From Geomonas paludis (GTDB lineage Bacteria; Desulfobacterota; Desulfuromonadia; Geobacterales; Geobacteraceae): DNA of 64,000 nucleotides. The position numbers and the translations under genes are program-made. Positions within the stretch are counted from its first letter, which is position 1. Each line of letters starts with the position of its first letter. The notes under the pieces are model-generated. The model saw only the letters and a list, made by a program, of their open reading frames with translations. It had not been told where the DNA came from and did no database searches. This document shows positions 33,263 to 41,864 of this stretch, in pieces. Location of the stretch: contig NZ_BLXY01000009.1 in assembly GCF_014193585.1 (NCBI RefSeq), positions 1 to 64,000 of the forward strand, read 5' to 3'.

Positions 33263-33571
33263 CTACAGCAGTTCCACCTTGCTCGCCCTGACGATGAGCA
33301 GCGCCTGGCGGAAGTCGGCCGTCAACTGCTGCCGGTACTTCCTCCACCAGGCGCGGTCCAGTTCCGGGGTCATCACCTCGTAGATGACGATGTCATCCTG
33401 TACCGTGGTCTCCTTGGTCTCCTTCCACAGCCCCCGCGCCGGAGAGCGCATGTAGGTGGTGATGCCTCCGAAGCGCTCGGAGAGCCCGTCGCGCACCTTG
33501 AGGAACTCATCCTGGGTGAACTGGTTCCCCTCGTTGTCGTAGAGTGGCAGCAGGATCTGGATCAGGTGCAT
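33263..33571 (-). CDS. Conserved hypothetical protein
   Basis: 102 aa, no signal peptide or membrane segment. MHLIQILLPLYDNEGNQF at the start and MTPELDRAWWRKYRQQL later look like a compact alpha/beta fold; no family is recognised. Last gene of the putative metF-to-33263 operon, 13 bases after the CBS/ACT gene. Confidence 0.7.
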   Translation of the reverse strand: MHLIQILLPLYDNEGNQFTQDEFLKVRDGLSERFGGITTYMRSPARGLWKETKETTVQDDIVIYEVMTPELDRAWWRKYRQQLTADFRQALLIVRASKVELL

Positions 33572-33584
33572 GGCGCCCCCGGGG

Positions 33585-34238
33585 TTACGAAGTCTCGCGC
33601 ACGTCCATGATCTCGCGCACGTGCGGCCGGATCGCCTCGACCAGCTTTTCCTTGGGCACCCCCTGCACCTTGAAGGTGTTCACCCAGGTGTCGGCCTGGT
33701 TGCCGTCGACCTCGCTGAAGCCCAGCCCCACGATGTTGCCGCCGGCCTCGTAGATGGTCTTGGTGACGTCGGCGAGGGTCCCCTTGGCGCCGGTGGTGGC
33801 GACGGTGAGGCGCACCCCTTTCCGGCGCCCGCCCAAAAGTTCGAGCAGGATGTTGAACAGGTCGGACTCGGTGATGATGCCGACCAGTTTGCCCGCGTTC
33901 ACTACCGGCAGTCCGCCGATCCTGCGATCGACCATGATGCGAGCCGCTTCCTCGAGCGGCGTGTCCTCGGAGACGGTGATGACGTCCTTCGCCATGCACT
34001 TCTCCACGGTGAGCTTGGCCAGGAGGTCGTGGATCTCCCAGACGGCCAGCGAGGTCGCCGGCGACGGAGATGCCTGGAACAGGTCACGGTCGGAGACGAT
34101 ACCCACCAACTGCCCGGAGCGGTCTACGACGGGGAGGCGCCGGATCTTCTTCTCTCCCATCAAACGCAGCGCCTCGGTCACCGAGATGTCGGGAATGATG
34201 GTAATCGGGTTTTGAGTCATCCTGTCTCGTACAAGCAT
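33585..34238 (-). CDS. CBS-domain pair plus ACT domain protein (AcuB-like)
   Basis: 217 aa. Two CBS domains (about 1-60, MTQNPITIIPDISVTEALRL, and 80-140, MAKDVITVSEDTPLEEAARI) followed by an ACT domain (about 145-215, RLTVATTGAKGTLADVTKTI). CBS pairs bind adenosine nucleotides; ACT domains bind amino acids, so a sensor role is likely. The order matches AcuB proteins. AGGAGG precedes the ATG. Confidence 0.9.
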   Translation of the reverse strand: MLVRDRMTQNPITIIPDISVTEALRLMGEKKIRRLPVVDRSGQLVGIVSDRDLFQASPSPATSLAVWEIHDLLAKLTVEKCMAKDVITVSEDTPLEEAARIMVDRRIGGLPVVNAGKLVGIITESDLFNILLELLGGRRKGVRLTVATTGAKGTLADVTKTIYEAGGNIVGLGFSEVDGNQADTWVNTFKVQGVPKEKLVEAIRPHVREIMDVRETS

Positions 34239-34276
34239 TGTGGCACCCTCCTAGGTTTGTTGTGCTGCAACCGGCG

Positions 34277-34891
34277 TCACTGCCGGTTCATTGATTCAGA
34301 AGCTGGCGTCGGTATCGCCCGGGGCTCACCGGGGGCTCCGGCGGCCGGGTCGGGGAGTTCGCGGTTGGAGGATTTCTTCATCATGGTAACCGCGCGCTCC
34401 TTGATCTTCATGCTGCTCTCGACCATGTAGTCGACGTAGGTCTTGTAGAGAAAGACCATGACGCCGACAAAGAAGGAGATGTAGATCACCCTGGAGAGCA
34501 TGGGCGAAGTGAGCATGGAGGCGACCTTGCAGACCGCGACGAAGAGGGCGACGATGGCGGCAACCACCAGCAGCGGCTTGAGCCAGGCATGGCGCGCGGC
34601 CAGCTGTGCGAAGCCTCCCGGCTGGGGCGCCGGCGCCTCCTGCTGCACCGCTTGGGTTCCCGGCGCCTGCCCGGTCGCCTCCTGCGCCTGGGCGGCAGGC
34701 TGCTTCTTCGGCTCTTCGCGGGTCACCTTCATGGTGGCGCGGTACTTGGCCGGGACCGCCTGCAACTTGTTGGTCATGTGGACGACGCCGCGGTTGTCGG
34801 TGTAGTTGTAATAGTCGGCAAGGAGCCGGGAGGGAAGCGCGCCGGCGATGAGCGCGAGGAACAGCAGGAAAAGCAGTGATTTGTTCACCAT
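34277..34891 (-). CDS. Secreted or membrane DUF4124-type protein
   Basis: 204 aa. N-terminal signal segment (SLLFLLFLALIAGALPSRL), then YYNYTDNRGVVHMTNKLQAV, the DUF4124 motif; a Pro/Gln/Ala-rich linker (about 65-95); and two membrane segments (about 103-125 and 130-152). The tail is polar. Function is unknown. It lies 56 bases after metF on the same strand. Confidence 0.78.
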   Translation of the reverse strand: MVNKSLLFLLFLALIAGALPSRLLADYYNYTDNRGVVHMTNKLQAVPAKYRATMKVTREEPKKQPAAQAQEATGQAPGTQAVQQEAPAPQPGGFAQLAARHAWLKPLLVVAAIVALFVAVCKVASMLTSPMLSRVIYISFFVGVMVFLYKTYVDYMVESSMKIKERAVTMMKKSSNRELPDPAAGAPGEPRAIPTPASESMNRQ

Positions 34892-34947
34892 GCCCCCTTG
34901 CAGGGCGGGAATCCGCCGCCCCTTTCAACGTAATTGCATAGCAGGTC

Positions 34948-35820
34948 CTACGGCAGCAGCCCTTGCACCAGGTCGAGCACCGCCTGGTCCCGGTTCAACG
35001 TGTAGATGTGGACTCCGGGAACGCCGGCTGCCAAAAGCTCCTTGGCCTGCCTGCGCGCGTGGGCCACCCCGACCTCCTGCACGGCGGCCGCGCCCCCTTT
35101 GCGGTCTGCCTCCTCCAGCTCGGCCAGGTAGCCCGCCGGGAGGGTTGCCCCGCACAGGGAGATGATGCGCTGTATCACCTTGAGGCTCACCACGGGGATG
35201 ATACCGGGAATGATAGGCTTGTCAATGCCGATGGAACGGGCCTTCGCGACGAAATCGAAGTAGAGCGCGTTGTCGAAAAAGAGTTGGGTGATGGCGAAGT
35301 CGCCCCCTTGGTCCAGCTTCAGCTTCAGGTAGCGGAGGTCGTGTTCGGCGTCGACCGCCTCGGGGTGCACCTCGGGATACCCCGCCACGCCGATCCCCAT
35401 GCCGGGGTGCGACTCCCTGATGAACGCGGCGAGGTCGGAGGCGTGCAGGAGCGTGCGGCAGGCGGAGAATTCGGGGGGCACGTCCTTGGGAAGGTCGCCG
35501 CGCAGGGCCAGGACATCGTTCACCCCGGCCTCGGCCAGACTGTCCAGGAACAGCTGCAGATCGCCGCGGTAGGCGCCGATGCAGGTCAGGTGCGCCATGG
35601 CGTCCAGGCCATGCTCATTTTTCAGCCGGTTCACGATTTCGAGGGTGTCCCCCCTGGTGCTGCCGCCGGCGCCATAGGTGACCGAGGCGAAGAGCGGCTT
35701 GAGCTGGGCCAGGCGGTCGACCACCTGGAAAAACCCGGGCCACTCGTTCTTGTCTTTGGGCGGAAAGAACTCCAGAGAGATGAACTGCCCGTTGCGGTTC
35801 ATCTTGTCGATTATCTTCAT
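34948..35820 (-). CDS. metF: Methylenetetrahydrofolate reductase
   Basis: 290 aa, a TIM barrel that reduces 5,10-methylene-THF to 5-methyl-THF for methionine synthesis. Typical segments: SLEFFPPKDKNEW with the catalytic Glu, FASVTYGAGGS, HLTCIGAYRGDL, ALRGD and FAITQLFFDN. Length fits bacterial MetF (about 290-300). GGAGCATGC precedes the ATG. First gene of a run of four minus-strand genes; with the sulfhydrylase-family enzyme and MAT, this window holds several steps of the methionine/SAM cycle. Confidence 0.95.
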   Translation of the reverse strand: MKIIDKMNRNGQFISLEFFPPKDKNEWPGFFQVVDRLAQLKPLFASVTYGAGGSTRGDTLEIVNRLKNEHGLDAMAHLTCIGAYRGDLQLFLDSLAEAGVNDVLALRGDLPKDVPPEFSACRTLLHASDLAAFIRESHPGMGIGVAGYPEVHPEAVDAEHDLRYLKLKLDQGGDFAITQLFFDNALYFDFVAKARSIGIDKPIIPGIIPVVSLKVIQRIISLCGATLPAGYLAELEEADRKGGAAAVQEVGVAHARRQAKELLAAGVPGVHIYTLNRDQAVLDLVQGLLP

Positions 35821-36044
35821 GCATGCTCCATGGGCTGCACGGTCTCCAGGCGCCGCTTTGACAACGGCCGGAGTACCGGGACAGGCATCTTTGTCTCCTC
35901 GACAGCGGTGGGCGTGACTTTAGCATTTTTTTATAAGAAAAGCGACAGCGCCGTGCTGCACCGGCGACACCGTTAAAATCGTGTCAGAACAGAAAAAAGA
36001 CGTTGCTCAGCCAGTTGCAGGAATGGTATAAGTACGAGATTCAC

Positions 36045-36075
36045 GACCACAGGCTATCCTGTGGTCTTTTCATTT
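36045..36075 (+). terminator. Leader terminator or attenuator upstream of the ABC-F gene
   Basis: GACCACAGG and CCTGTGGTC form a perfect nine-pair stem with a four-base loop, followed by TTTTCATTTT. It ends only 18 bases before the ABC-F ATG, with no plus-strand gene upstream to terminate, so it most likely attenuates the ABC-F transcript. Confidence 0.75.
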
Positions 36076-36093
36076 TGCACAGAAGGAGCAAGC

Positions 36094-37728
36094 ATGATCA
36101 GCGCATCAAACGTCACCCTTTCCTACGGCAAGAGGGTGCTGTTCAAGGACGTAAACATAAAGTTCACCCCCGGCAACTGCTACGGCCTCATCGGCGCCAA
36201 CGGCGCCGGCAAGTCCACCTTCCTGAAGATCCTCTCCGGAGAGATCGATGCCGACAAGGGGGATATCTCGGTCGGCAAGGGGAGGATCGCCGTCCTCAAG
36301 CAGGACCAGTTCGCCTACGACGAGCACACCGTCTTCAACACGGTGATCATGGGGCACAAGAAGCTGTACGAGGTGATGGCGGAGCGTGAGGCCATCTACT
36401 CCAAGGCGGAGTTCACCGAGGAGGACGGCATCCGTTCCGCCGAGCTCGAGGGTGACTTCGCCGAGATGAACGGCTACGAGGCGGAGAGCGAGGCGGCGGT
36501 GCTCTTGAACGGACTGGGCATCCCCGAGGAGCTGCGCGGCAAGCTGATGAAGGAACTGGAAGCAGGCGAGAAGGTGCGCGTGCTCCTGGCGCAGGCGCTC
36601 TTCGGCAACCCGGACGTGCTCCTTCTGGACGAGCCGACCAACCACCTGGACCTGAAGTCGATCGCATGGCTCGAGGACTTCCTGTACCGCTTCAACAACA
36701 CCGTGATCGTGGTTTCCCACGACCGTCACTTCCTGAACCAGGTCTGCACCCACATAGCCGACATCGATTTCGGGCGCATCCAGGTCTACGTCGGCAACTA
36801 CGACTTCTGGTACCAGGCCAGCCAGCTGAACCTGAAGCAGCGCCAGGACGAGGCCCGCAAGGTCCAGGACAAGGCCGCCGAGCTGAAGGAGTTCATCCAG
36901 CGCTTCTCCTCCAACGCCTCCAAGGCCAAGCAGGCGACCTCCAGGAAGAAGCTCCTCGAGAAGCTGACCATCGAGGACATGCCCATCTCTTCGCGCAAGT
37001 ACCCGTGGGTCGTGTTCAAGCCGGAGCGCCCCTGCGGCGACATCATCCTCGAGGTGAAAGGGCTCTCCAAGACCGTGGACGGCGTGCAGCTCTTCAAGGA
37101 CCTGGACCTCATCGTGAGGAAGGGTGACAAGATCGCCTTCGTCGGGAGCAACTCCCTGGCCAAGACCACCCTGTTCCAGATCCTGGCAGGCGAGCTGGAG
37201 CCGGACGAGGGGACCTTCCGCTGGGGCGTCACCATCACCAACGCCTACTTCCCGAAGGAGAACGGCGACTACTTCAAGGGCGATATGAACCTGATCGAGT
37301 GGCTGCTGCAGTACTCCCCGCCGACGGAAGGGGAAAGCTTCGCGCGCGGCTTCCTGGGCAGGATGCTCTTCTCCGGCGACGAGGCGACCAAGAAGACCAG
37401 CGTCCTCTCCGGCGGCGAGCGGGTGCGCTGCATGCTCTCCAGGATGATGCTGACCGGCGCCAACGCGCTCATCCTGGACGAGCCGACCAACCACCTGGAC
37501 CTGGAGTCGATCACCGCCCTCAACAACGGGCTCATCTCCTACACCGAGGTGGTGCTGTTCGCCTCCCACGACCACGAGTTCGTCTCCACCGTGGCCAACA
37601 GGATCATCGAGATCACCCCGGCCGGCATCATCGACCGCGACATGAACTTCGACGACTACCTGGAGGACGCCGACGTCATTGCCGAGCGCGAGAGGCTCTG
37701 CAACGGGCACGCGGAGTTGAGCCTGTAA
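36094..37728 (+). CDS. ABC-F family ribosome-associated ATPase, YbiT-like
   Basis: 544 aa, two ATPase domains without membrane segments. Domain 1: Walker A GANGAGKST (34-42), a non-canonical signature LEAGEKVR as in E. coli YbiT, and LLLDEPTNHLD. The linker (about 240-315) has the YbiT-like FSSNASKAKQATSRKK. Domain 2: LSGGERVRCM and LILDEPTNHLD are standard, but its Walker A reads GSNSLAKTT (351-359), with Ala356 in place of the invariant Gly. ABC-F proteins act at the ribosomal E site. AGAAGGAGC precedes the ATG. The hairpin just upstream suggests attenuation. Confidence 0.93.
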   Translation: MISASNVTLSYGKRVLFKDVNIKFTPGNCYGLIGANGAGKSTFLKILSGEIDADKGDISVGKGRIAVLKQDQFAYDEHTVFNTVIMGHKKLYEVMAEREAIYSKAEFTEEDGIRSAELEGDFAEMNGYEAESEAAVLLNGLGIPEELRGKLMKELEAGEKVRVLLAQALFGNPDVLLLDEPTNHLDLKSIAWLEDFLYRFNNTVIVVSHDRHFLNQVCTHIADIDFGRIQVYVGNYDFWYQASQLNLKQRQDEARKVQDKAAELKEFIQRFSSNASKAKQATSRKKLLEKLTIEDMPISSRKYPWVVFKPERPCGDIILEVKGLSKTVDGVQLFKDLDLIVRKGDKIAFVGSNSLAKTTLFQILAGELEPDEGTFRWGVTITNAYFPKENGDYFKGDMNLIEWLLQYSPPTEGESFARGFLGRMLFSGDEATKKTSVLSGGERVRCMLSRMMLTGANALILDEPTNHLDLESITALNNGLISYTEVVLFASHDHEFVSTVANRIIEITPAGIIDRDMNFDDYLEDADVIAERERLCNGHAELSL

Positions 37729-37756
37729 CAGGGATGAAGGGATAAAGAGATGAAGG

Positions 37757-37790
37757 AAAAGGGGGCTCCGGTAAACGGGCCCCCTTTTTA
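37757..37790 (+). terminator. Intrinsic terminator after the ABC-F gene
   Basis: AAAAGGGGGCTCCGG and CGGGCCCCCTTTTTA pair around a short loop with a T run. Confidence 0.85.
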
Positions 37791-37816
37791 CGTGGTGAAA
37801 ATGGCTGGGTTCACAT

Positions 37817-37928
37817 CCCCTCGCCCTCCGGGAGAGGGGCAGGGGTGAGGGCGTTGCAGTATGCGTGATCTCCCTTCGTGGCATCGCCCTCACCCGCCCT
37901 GCGGGCACCCTCCCCCGGAGGGGGAGGG
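37817..37928. repeat. Dispersed repeat family A, copy 4 (inverted pair)
   Basis: CCCTCGCCCTCCGGGAGAGG with GGTGAGGGC and the inverted GCCCTCACCCGCCCTGCGGG with CACCCTCCCCCGGAGGGG. It accounts for most of the gap before 37970. Confidence 0.85.
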
Positions 37929-37969
37929 CCAGGGAGGGGGAAGCAGCAGACGCTACGCGCCGAGGGTGC

Positions 37970-39934
37970 TCAGTGCACCCCCGCCACGTCCCGCAGCCGT
38001 GCTATGGTGGCTATCAGGTCGGCCCGGGGAGAGAGGGCATACGCGGTTTCAAATTCTGCCAGCGCCTCGGCATGCCTGCGCTCCCGAAGGTGAAGCAGCG
38101 CCAGGAAAAGGTGCGCGTACTGGGCGGATGGTTCGAGGGCGATGGCTTCCTGGTACTTACGGCGCGCGCCCGCCAGATCCCCCTGTGCCTCCAGGACCTG
38201 CCCCATGAACGCGTGGGGACGGCCGTCGTTGGGTTCCAGGCGGGCGGCGGTGGTAAGCGCGTCGGCCGCCTCCCGGTACCTTTTCTGAACCAGGAGCGCT
38301 CCCCCCAGGAAGGTGTGGGCAGCCCCCGACTGTGGGTCGAGCTTGATGGCGGTCTGGAACTCGCGCACCACCTCACCAAGCACCTCGTTTTGCCTGGCGT
38401 CCATGGGCTGCAGCATGACATTGACGTCGTCGGTGTGCCAGGGGGGCAGGGTATCGGCCAGGGCCACTCCCAGCGAGAAGTGGGGGCGGTGCTTGGCCGG
38501 ACTCTTGCTCACCGCATCGCGCCAGAGGGAAACCGGCGTCTCCCACACCGTGTTCCTCGCGTAGGCGGCCGCCGCACTTGCCGTGACCAACAGGGCCAGG
38601 ATGGCGACGGCTGGTCGCGAGGTCGCCACCGGCGCACCGGCACGCCGCGGCAAAAGGAAGAAAACGCCGGTGACCGCGGCCACCAAGAAACCGACCGACG
38701 GGAGGTAGGCCCGGTGCTCGAAAATCAGGTCGTCGATCGGCACCACGCTCGATTCGACGCTCAGGGTGATGAAGAACCACCAGATACCGAAACCGACCAG
38801 GGCGAGCGGGGCGCACCGGGGATCGCGGCGCGACCGGAACAAAAGCCACCCCCCCAACCCTGCCAGAGCGAGGAGAAGGGCCAGCGGGAGCAGGACCGCC
38901 GGGGCGAGAAACACCTTCTGCAGCGGGTAGTCGTAGTCGAAGTTCTGTCCCACCGGCAGCAGCAGAAGCCTCAGATAGGTGGCGACGACGCCGAACTGGG
39001 TCATCAGGTACTCCCAGGAGGAGACCTGCTTGAAGTTGACCAGGTTGACCGCGCCCGCAACCTTACCCCCCTGGGCCGTGGCGGCCATCGAGGAGAGCTG
39101 CATCAGCTTGACCGGGATGATGGCCATGGTCAGCGCGAAGGGAACCAGCCTGAGCAGGCGGGCGGCGGTGAACGCGCCGCGGAAAAAGACCCATTCGTAG
39201 AGCAGTATCAGCACCGGCAGGGTGAAGGCGTTCTCCTTGGTCTTCATGGCCAGCACGCTGGCGAGCAGGGATGCCAGGTACAAACCGTTGCGGGATGCCT
39301 TGCCCGCCGCGAGCCGCCCGGCGACATAAAGGACCAGCGCACCGATGTAAAACAGGGCGACCAGAGGAACGAAGCGCTGGATCACGTAGGTGACCGCCTG
39401 GGTCTGCAGCGGGTGACAGACGAACAGCAGCGTGCCGGCAAGGGGGAGATAGTAGAAACGCTCCGCAGGCTGGTCGGCCTCCTCACCCCCTTCCATCCGG
39501 AGCAGCGGCGTCCGCAGGGTGAGCCATACGAGCAGGTACACGAGCAGAGCGTTGACCAGGTGCAACAACAGGTTGACCACGTGATACCCCCCGACATTGA
39601 GGCCGTGCAGGGCGTAGTTGAGGGCAAAGGTGAAATAGGCGACCGGGCGCAGCATGAAATTGTTCTTGAGGTCGGGGTTGACCGGGAGCGCTAACACCCG
39701 TTGCGGGTCCGTGAAGAAGCCGAAATCCTTGATCAGCGGGTTGCCGGCCAGAAACGGCTGGTCGTCGAACACGAAAGGGGCCCAGATGATGTTGGAGTAG
39801 ACGGCGAAACCTACCGCCAGAACCAGCAGGATATGAACCAGCGGGTCGCGCCGCAGGTTCAGCTCCTCTGCCTGCTCCGGAGCCGCCGGACCGTGGGGCG
39901 CCTCCCCTATTATTGTTTTTTTTCGCTTCTTCAT
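37970..39934 (-). CDS. Multi-span membrane protein with C-terminal TPR repeats (TMTC/PMT-like glycosyltransferase candidate)
   Basis: 654 aa. About ten to twelve membrane segments occupy residues 30-450; the first lumenal loop has APFVFDDQPFLAGNPLIKD, the acidic loop typical of GT-C and TMTC-type O-glycosyltransferases. Residues about 500-640 hold TPR units (FLGGALLVQKRYREAADALT, PHAFMGQVLEAQGDLAGARR, YAHLFLALLHLRERRHAEAL). GT-C enzymes transfer sugar from polyprenyl-phosphate to an acceptor outside the membrane. Last gene of the sugar operon; its ATG overlaps the methyltransferase stop by four bases. Transferase activity is inferred from topology and context. Confidence 0.82.
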   Translation of the reverse strand: MKKRKKTIIGEAPHGPAAPEQAEELNLRRDPLVHILLVLAVGFAVYSNIIWAPFVFDDQPFLAGNPLIKDFGFFTDPQRVLALPVNPDLKNNFMLRPVAYFTFALNYALHGLNVGGYHVVNLLLHLVNALLVYLLVWLTLRTPLLRMEGGEEADQPAERFYYLPLAGTLLFVCHPLQTQAVTYVIQRFVPLVALFYIGALVLYVAGRLAAGKASRNGLYLASLLASVLAMKTKENAFTLPVLILLYEWVFFRGAFTAARLLRLVPFALTMAIIPVKLMQLSSMAATAQGGKVAGAVNLVNFKQVSSWEYLMTQFGVVATYLRLLLLPVGQNFDYDYPLQKVFLAPAVLLPLALLLALAGLGGWLLFRSRRDPRCAPLALVGFGIWWFFITLSVESSVVPIDDLIFEHRAYLPSVGFLVAAVTGVFFLLPRRAGAPVATSRPAVAILALLVTASAAAAYARNTVWETPVSLWRDAVSKSPAKHRPHFSLGVALADTLPPWHTDDVNVMLQPMDARQNEVLGEVVREFQTAIKLDPQSGAAHTFLGGALLVQKRYREAADALTTAARLEPNDGRPHAFMGQVLEAQGDLAGARRKYQEAIALEPSAQYAHLFLALLHLRERRHAEALAEFETAYALSPRADLIATIARLRDVAGVH

Positions 39935-40692
39935 AGTGTCTCCTGTACCGCCTCACCCTTTCGGGCGATAGCAAAAAGCGATGAACCGATGGGGAGCTTC
40001 ACCCTGCGCAGCACGGCGTTCTCCGCGCGCATGACCCGCACGAGGAGCGCGTTCACGCAAGGCGAAGGAAGCGCCACGTCCGACTCGCCCCCCTTGCGGC
40101 GCCCCCACCACCCCCGCAGCAGCCGGTACGACGCGATCAAGGGAAACAACAGGCCGACACGGAAGGTGAGGAGTTCGACGGTGAAGCCCGCGGCGGCGAG
40201 CCTCGTGCGCAGAGTCCGCTCGTCATAGCGTTCGCGGGTGTGGACCGCGACGTCGTGGGAGCTGCGCAGCCATTCCAGGGCGACCAGGTTGAGCACCAGC
40301 ATCCCCCCCGGCCGCAGCGCCGTGCAAAAAGCCTTCATGACCTCCACGTCGCTGCGCACCCCCGCGTGGTAGAGGACGTCGATGCAGGTGATCACGTCGT
40401 ACGACGCCGGCTCCAGTTCCAGGGCGTTCAGGTCGCCCAGTTGCGCCGCGACGCCGCGACGGCGGCTGTAGCGGATCGCCTCCGGCGACGCATCCACCCC
40501 CTGCGCCTGCCCCACGGCCGCCAGAAGCTGGCACAGCCTGCCGGTGCCGCAGCCGGCATCGAGGATGCGCAAAGGCCGCCCCAGGCGCTCCGCTTCCCGC
40601 GTCACGTGGGCAAGGACCAGTTCATGCAGTCCCACGTACCACCAGTGCGTATCCTCCGCCTCGAACATGACCCGGTACTCGGAAGGGTTCAT
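39931..40692 (-). CDS. Class I SAM-dependent methyltransferase
   Basis: 253 aa. Motif I ILDAGCGTGRLCQLL (about 43-57), acidic VDASPEAI, and motif II-like YDVITCIDVLYH are clear; MFEAEDTHWWYVGLHEL at the N terminus is common in methyltransferases of polysaccharide clusters. It may methylate the sugar or its amino group. It overlaps both neighbours by four bases, so it belongs to the operon. Confidence 0.88.
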   Translation of the reverse strand: MNPSEYRVMFEAEDTHWWYVGLHELVLAHVTREAERLGRPLRILDAGCGTGRLCQLLAAVGQAQGVDASPEAIRYSRRRGVAAQLGDLNALELEPASYDVITCIDVLYHAGVRSDVEVMKAFCTALRPGGMLVLNLVALEWLRSSHDVAVHTRERYDERTLRTRLAAAGFTVELLTFRVGLLFPLIASYRLLRGWWGRRKGGESDVALPSPCVNALLVRVMRAENAVLRRVKLPIGSSLFAIARKGEAVQETL

Positions 40693-41816
40693 CGCCCCCC
40701 CGAAAAGAAGCGCCGCACCGCCTCGACCACCCTTTCGGCGTGGCGCCTGGGGAGTTCCGGGTAGATGGGAAGGGAGAGGATGGTTCGGGCCAGGCGCTCG
40801 GTGACCGGCAGGTCGCCGTCCCGGTACCCCAGCGTGCGGTATCCCCGCATCAGGTGCACCGGGTGCGGGTAGTTGATCTTGGTCTCGATCCCCTCTTTGG
40901 CGAGGAACTCCATCAGCCGATCCCGGCGCCGGGTGCGCACCGTGTACAGGTAGTACTGGTGCCGACAGTCGCGGCCGACGACGGGAAGGCCCACGTCTCC
41001 CACTCCGGCCAGCCCCTCATCGTATATGCGGGCGATGTCGCGCCGCGCCGACGCGGCCGCCTCGATCCCGGGAAGCTTCAGGTTCAGGATCGCCGCCTGC
41101 ACCTCGTCCAGCCGCGAGTTGAAACCCTCCTCCTCGGCGTGGTACCCCAGCTCTATGCCGTAAAAGCGCAGCCGCCTGAGCCGCGCGGCGAGCTCCGGGT
41201 CGGAGGTGGTCACGGCGCCCGCGTCGCCGAACGCCCCCAGGATCTTGGTGGGATAGAACGAGAAGGCGCCCGCGTCACCGATACTGCCGGCCCGCTCCTC
41301 GCCGTAGGCGGCGCCACAGGCCTGGGCGCAGTCCTCGACCAGCCGCACTCCCCGGCGCCTCGCGATCTCCTGCAGCGGCGCCATGTCCACCATCTGCCCG
41401 CACAGGTGCACCGGCAGCAGGCAACGGGTGCGCGTGGTGACGGCGGCCTCGACGAGGGAGACATCCATGAGGTAGGTGTCCTCCTCGACGTCGACGAAGA
41501 CCGGGGTCGCACCGCTGGCGCGGATCGCGGCCACGGTCGGAACGGCGGTATTGGAGACGGTGATCACCTCGTCCCCCGCCCCTACTCCCAAAGCCTTCAA
41601 GGCCAGGACAATGGCATCGGTCCCGGAATTGACCCCGACGGCGAAGGCGGCCCCACTGTAGGCCGCCAGCCCCTTTTCAAACTCCGCCACCTCCTGCCCC
41701 AGCACCAGCCGGCCGGAGGAAAAGACGCGGTCCACCGCGCCCAGGTACTCCTCGCGGCGCGGCGTGTACTCTCCAAGATAGTCCCAGTAGCGGACGGTAT
41801 CATTCATGCCCGGCAT
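40689..41816 (-). CDS. DegT/DnrJ/EryC1-family sugar aminotransferase
   Basis: 375 aa. PLP enzyme with VNSGTDAIVLALKALG, VHLCGQMVDM, EDCAQACGA and PLP lysine Lys191 in FSFYPTKILGAFGDAG. Family members aminate keto-sugars bound to dTDP or UDP. The ATG at 41816 has GGAGGGGAG upstream; a GTG nine codons earlier and an ATG three codons later are alternatives. Following a 2,3-dehydratase, C-3 amination of a 2-deoxy-3-keto sugar (as by EvaB-type enzymes) is the expected reaction. Confidence 0.92.
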   Translation of the reverse strand: MPGMNDTVRYWDYLGEYTPRREEYLGAVDRVFSSGRLVLGQEVAEFEKGLAAYSGAAFAVGVNSGTDAIVLALKALGVGAGDEVITVSNTAVPTVAAIRASGATPVFVDVEEDTYLMDVSLVEAAVTTRTRCLLPVHLCGQMVDMAPLQEIARRRGVRLVEDCAQACGAAYGEERAGSIGDAGAFSFYPTKILGAFGDAGAVTTSDPELAARLRRLRFYGIELGYHAEEEGFNSRLDEVQAAILNLKLPGIEAAASARRDIARIYDEGLAGVGDVGLPVVGRDCRHQYYLYTVRTRRRDRLMEFLAKEGIETKINYPHPVHLMRGYRTLGYRDGDLPVTERLARTILSLPIYPELPRRHAERVVEAVRRFFSGGR

Positions 41817-41864
41817 CGCGTCTCCCCTCCCCCGCCATCTCACGCTCCGGCACCGGTTCGCTCT

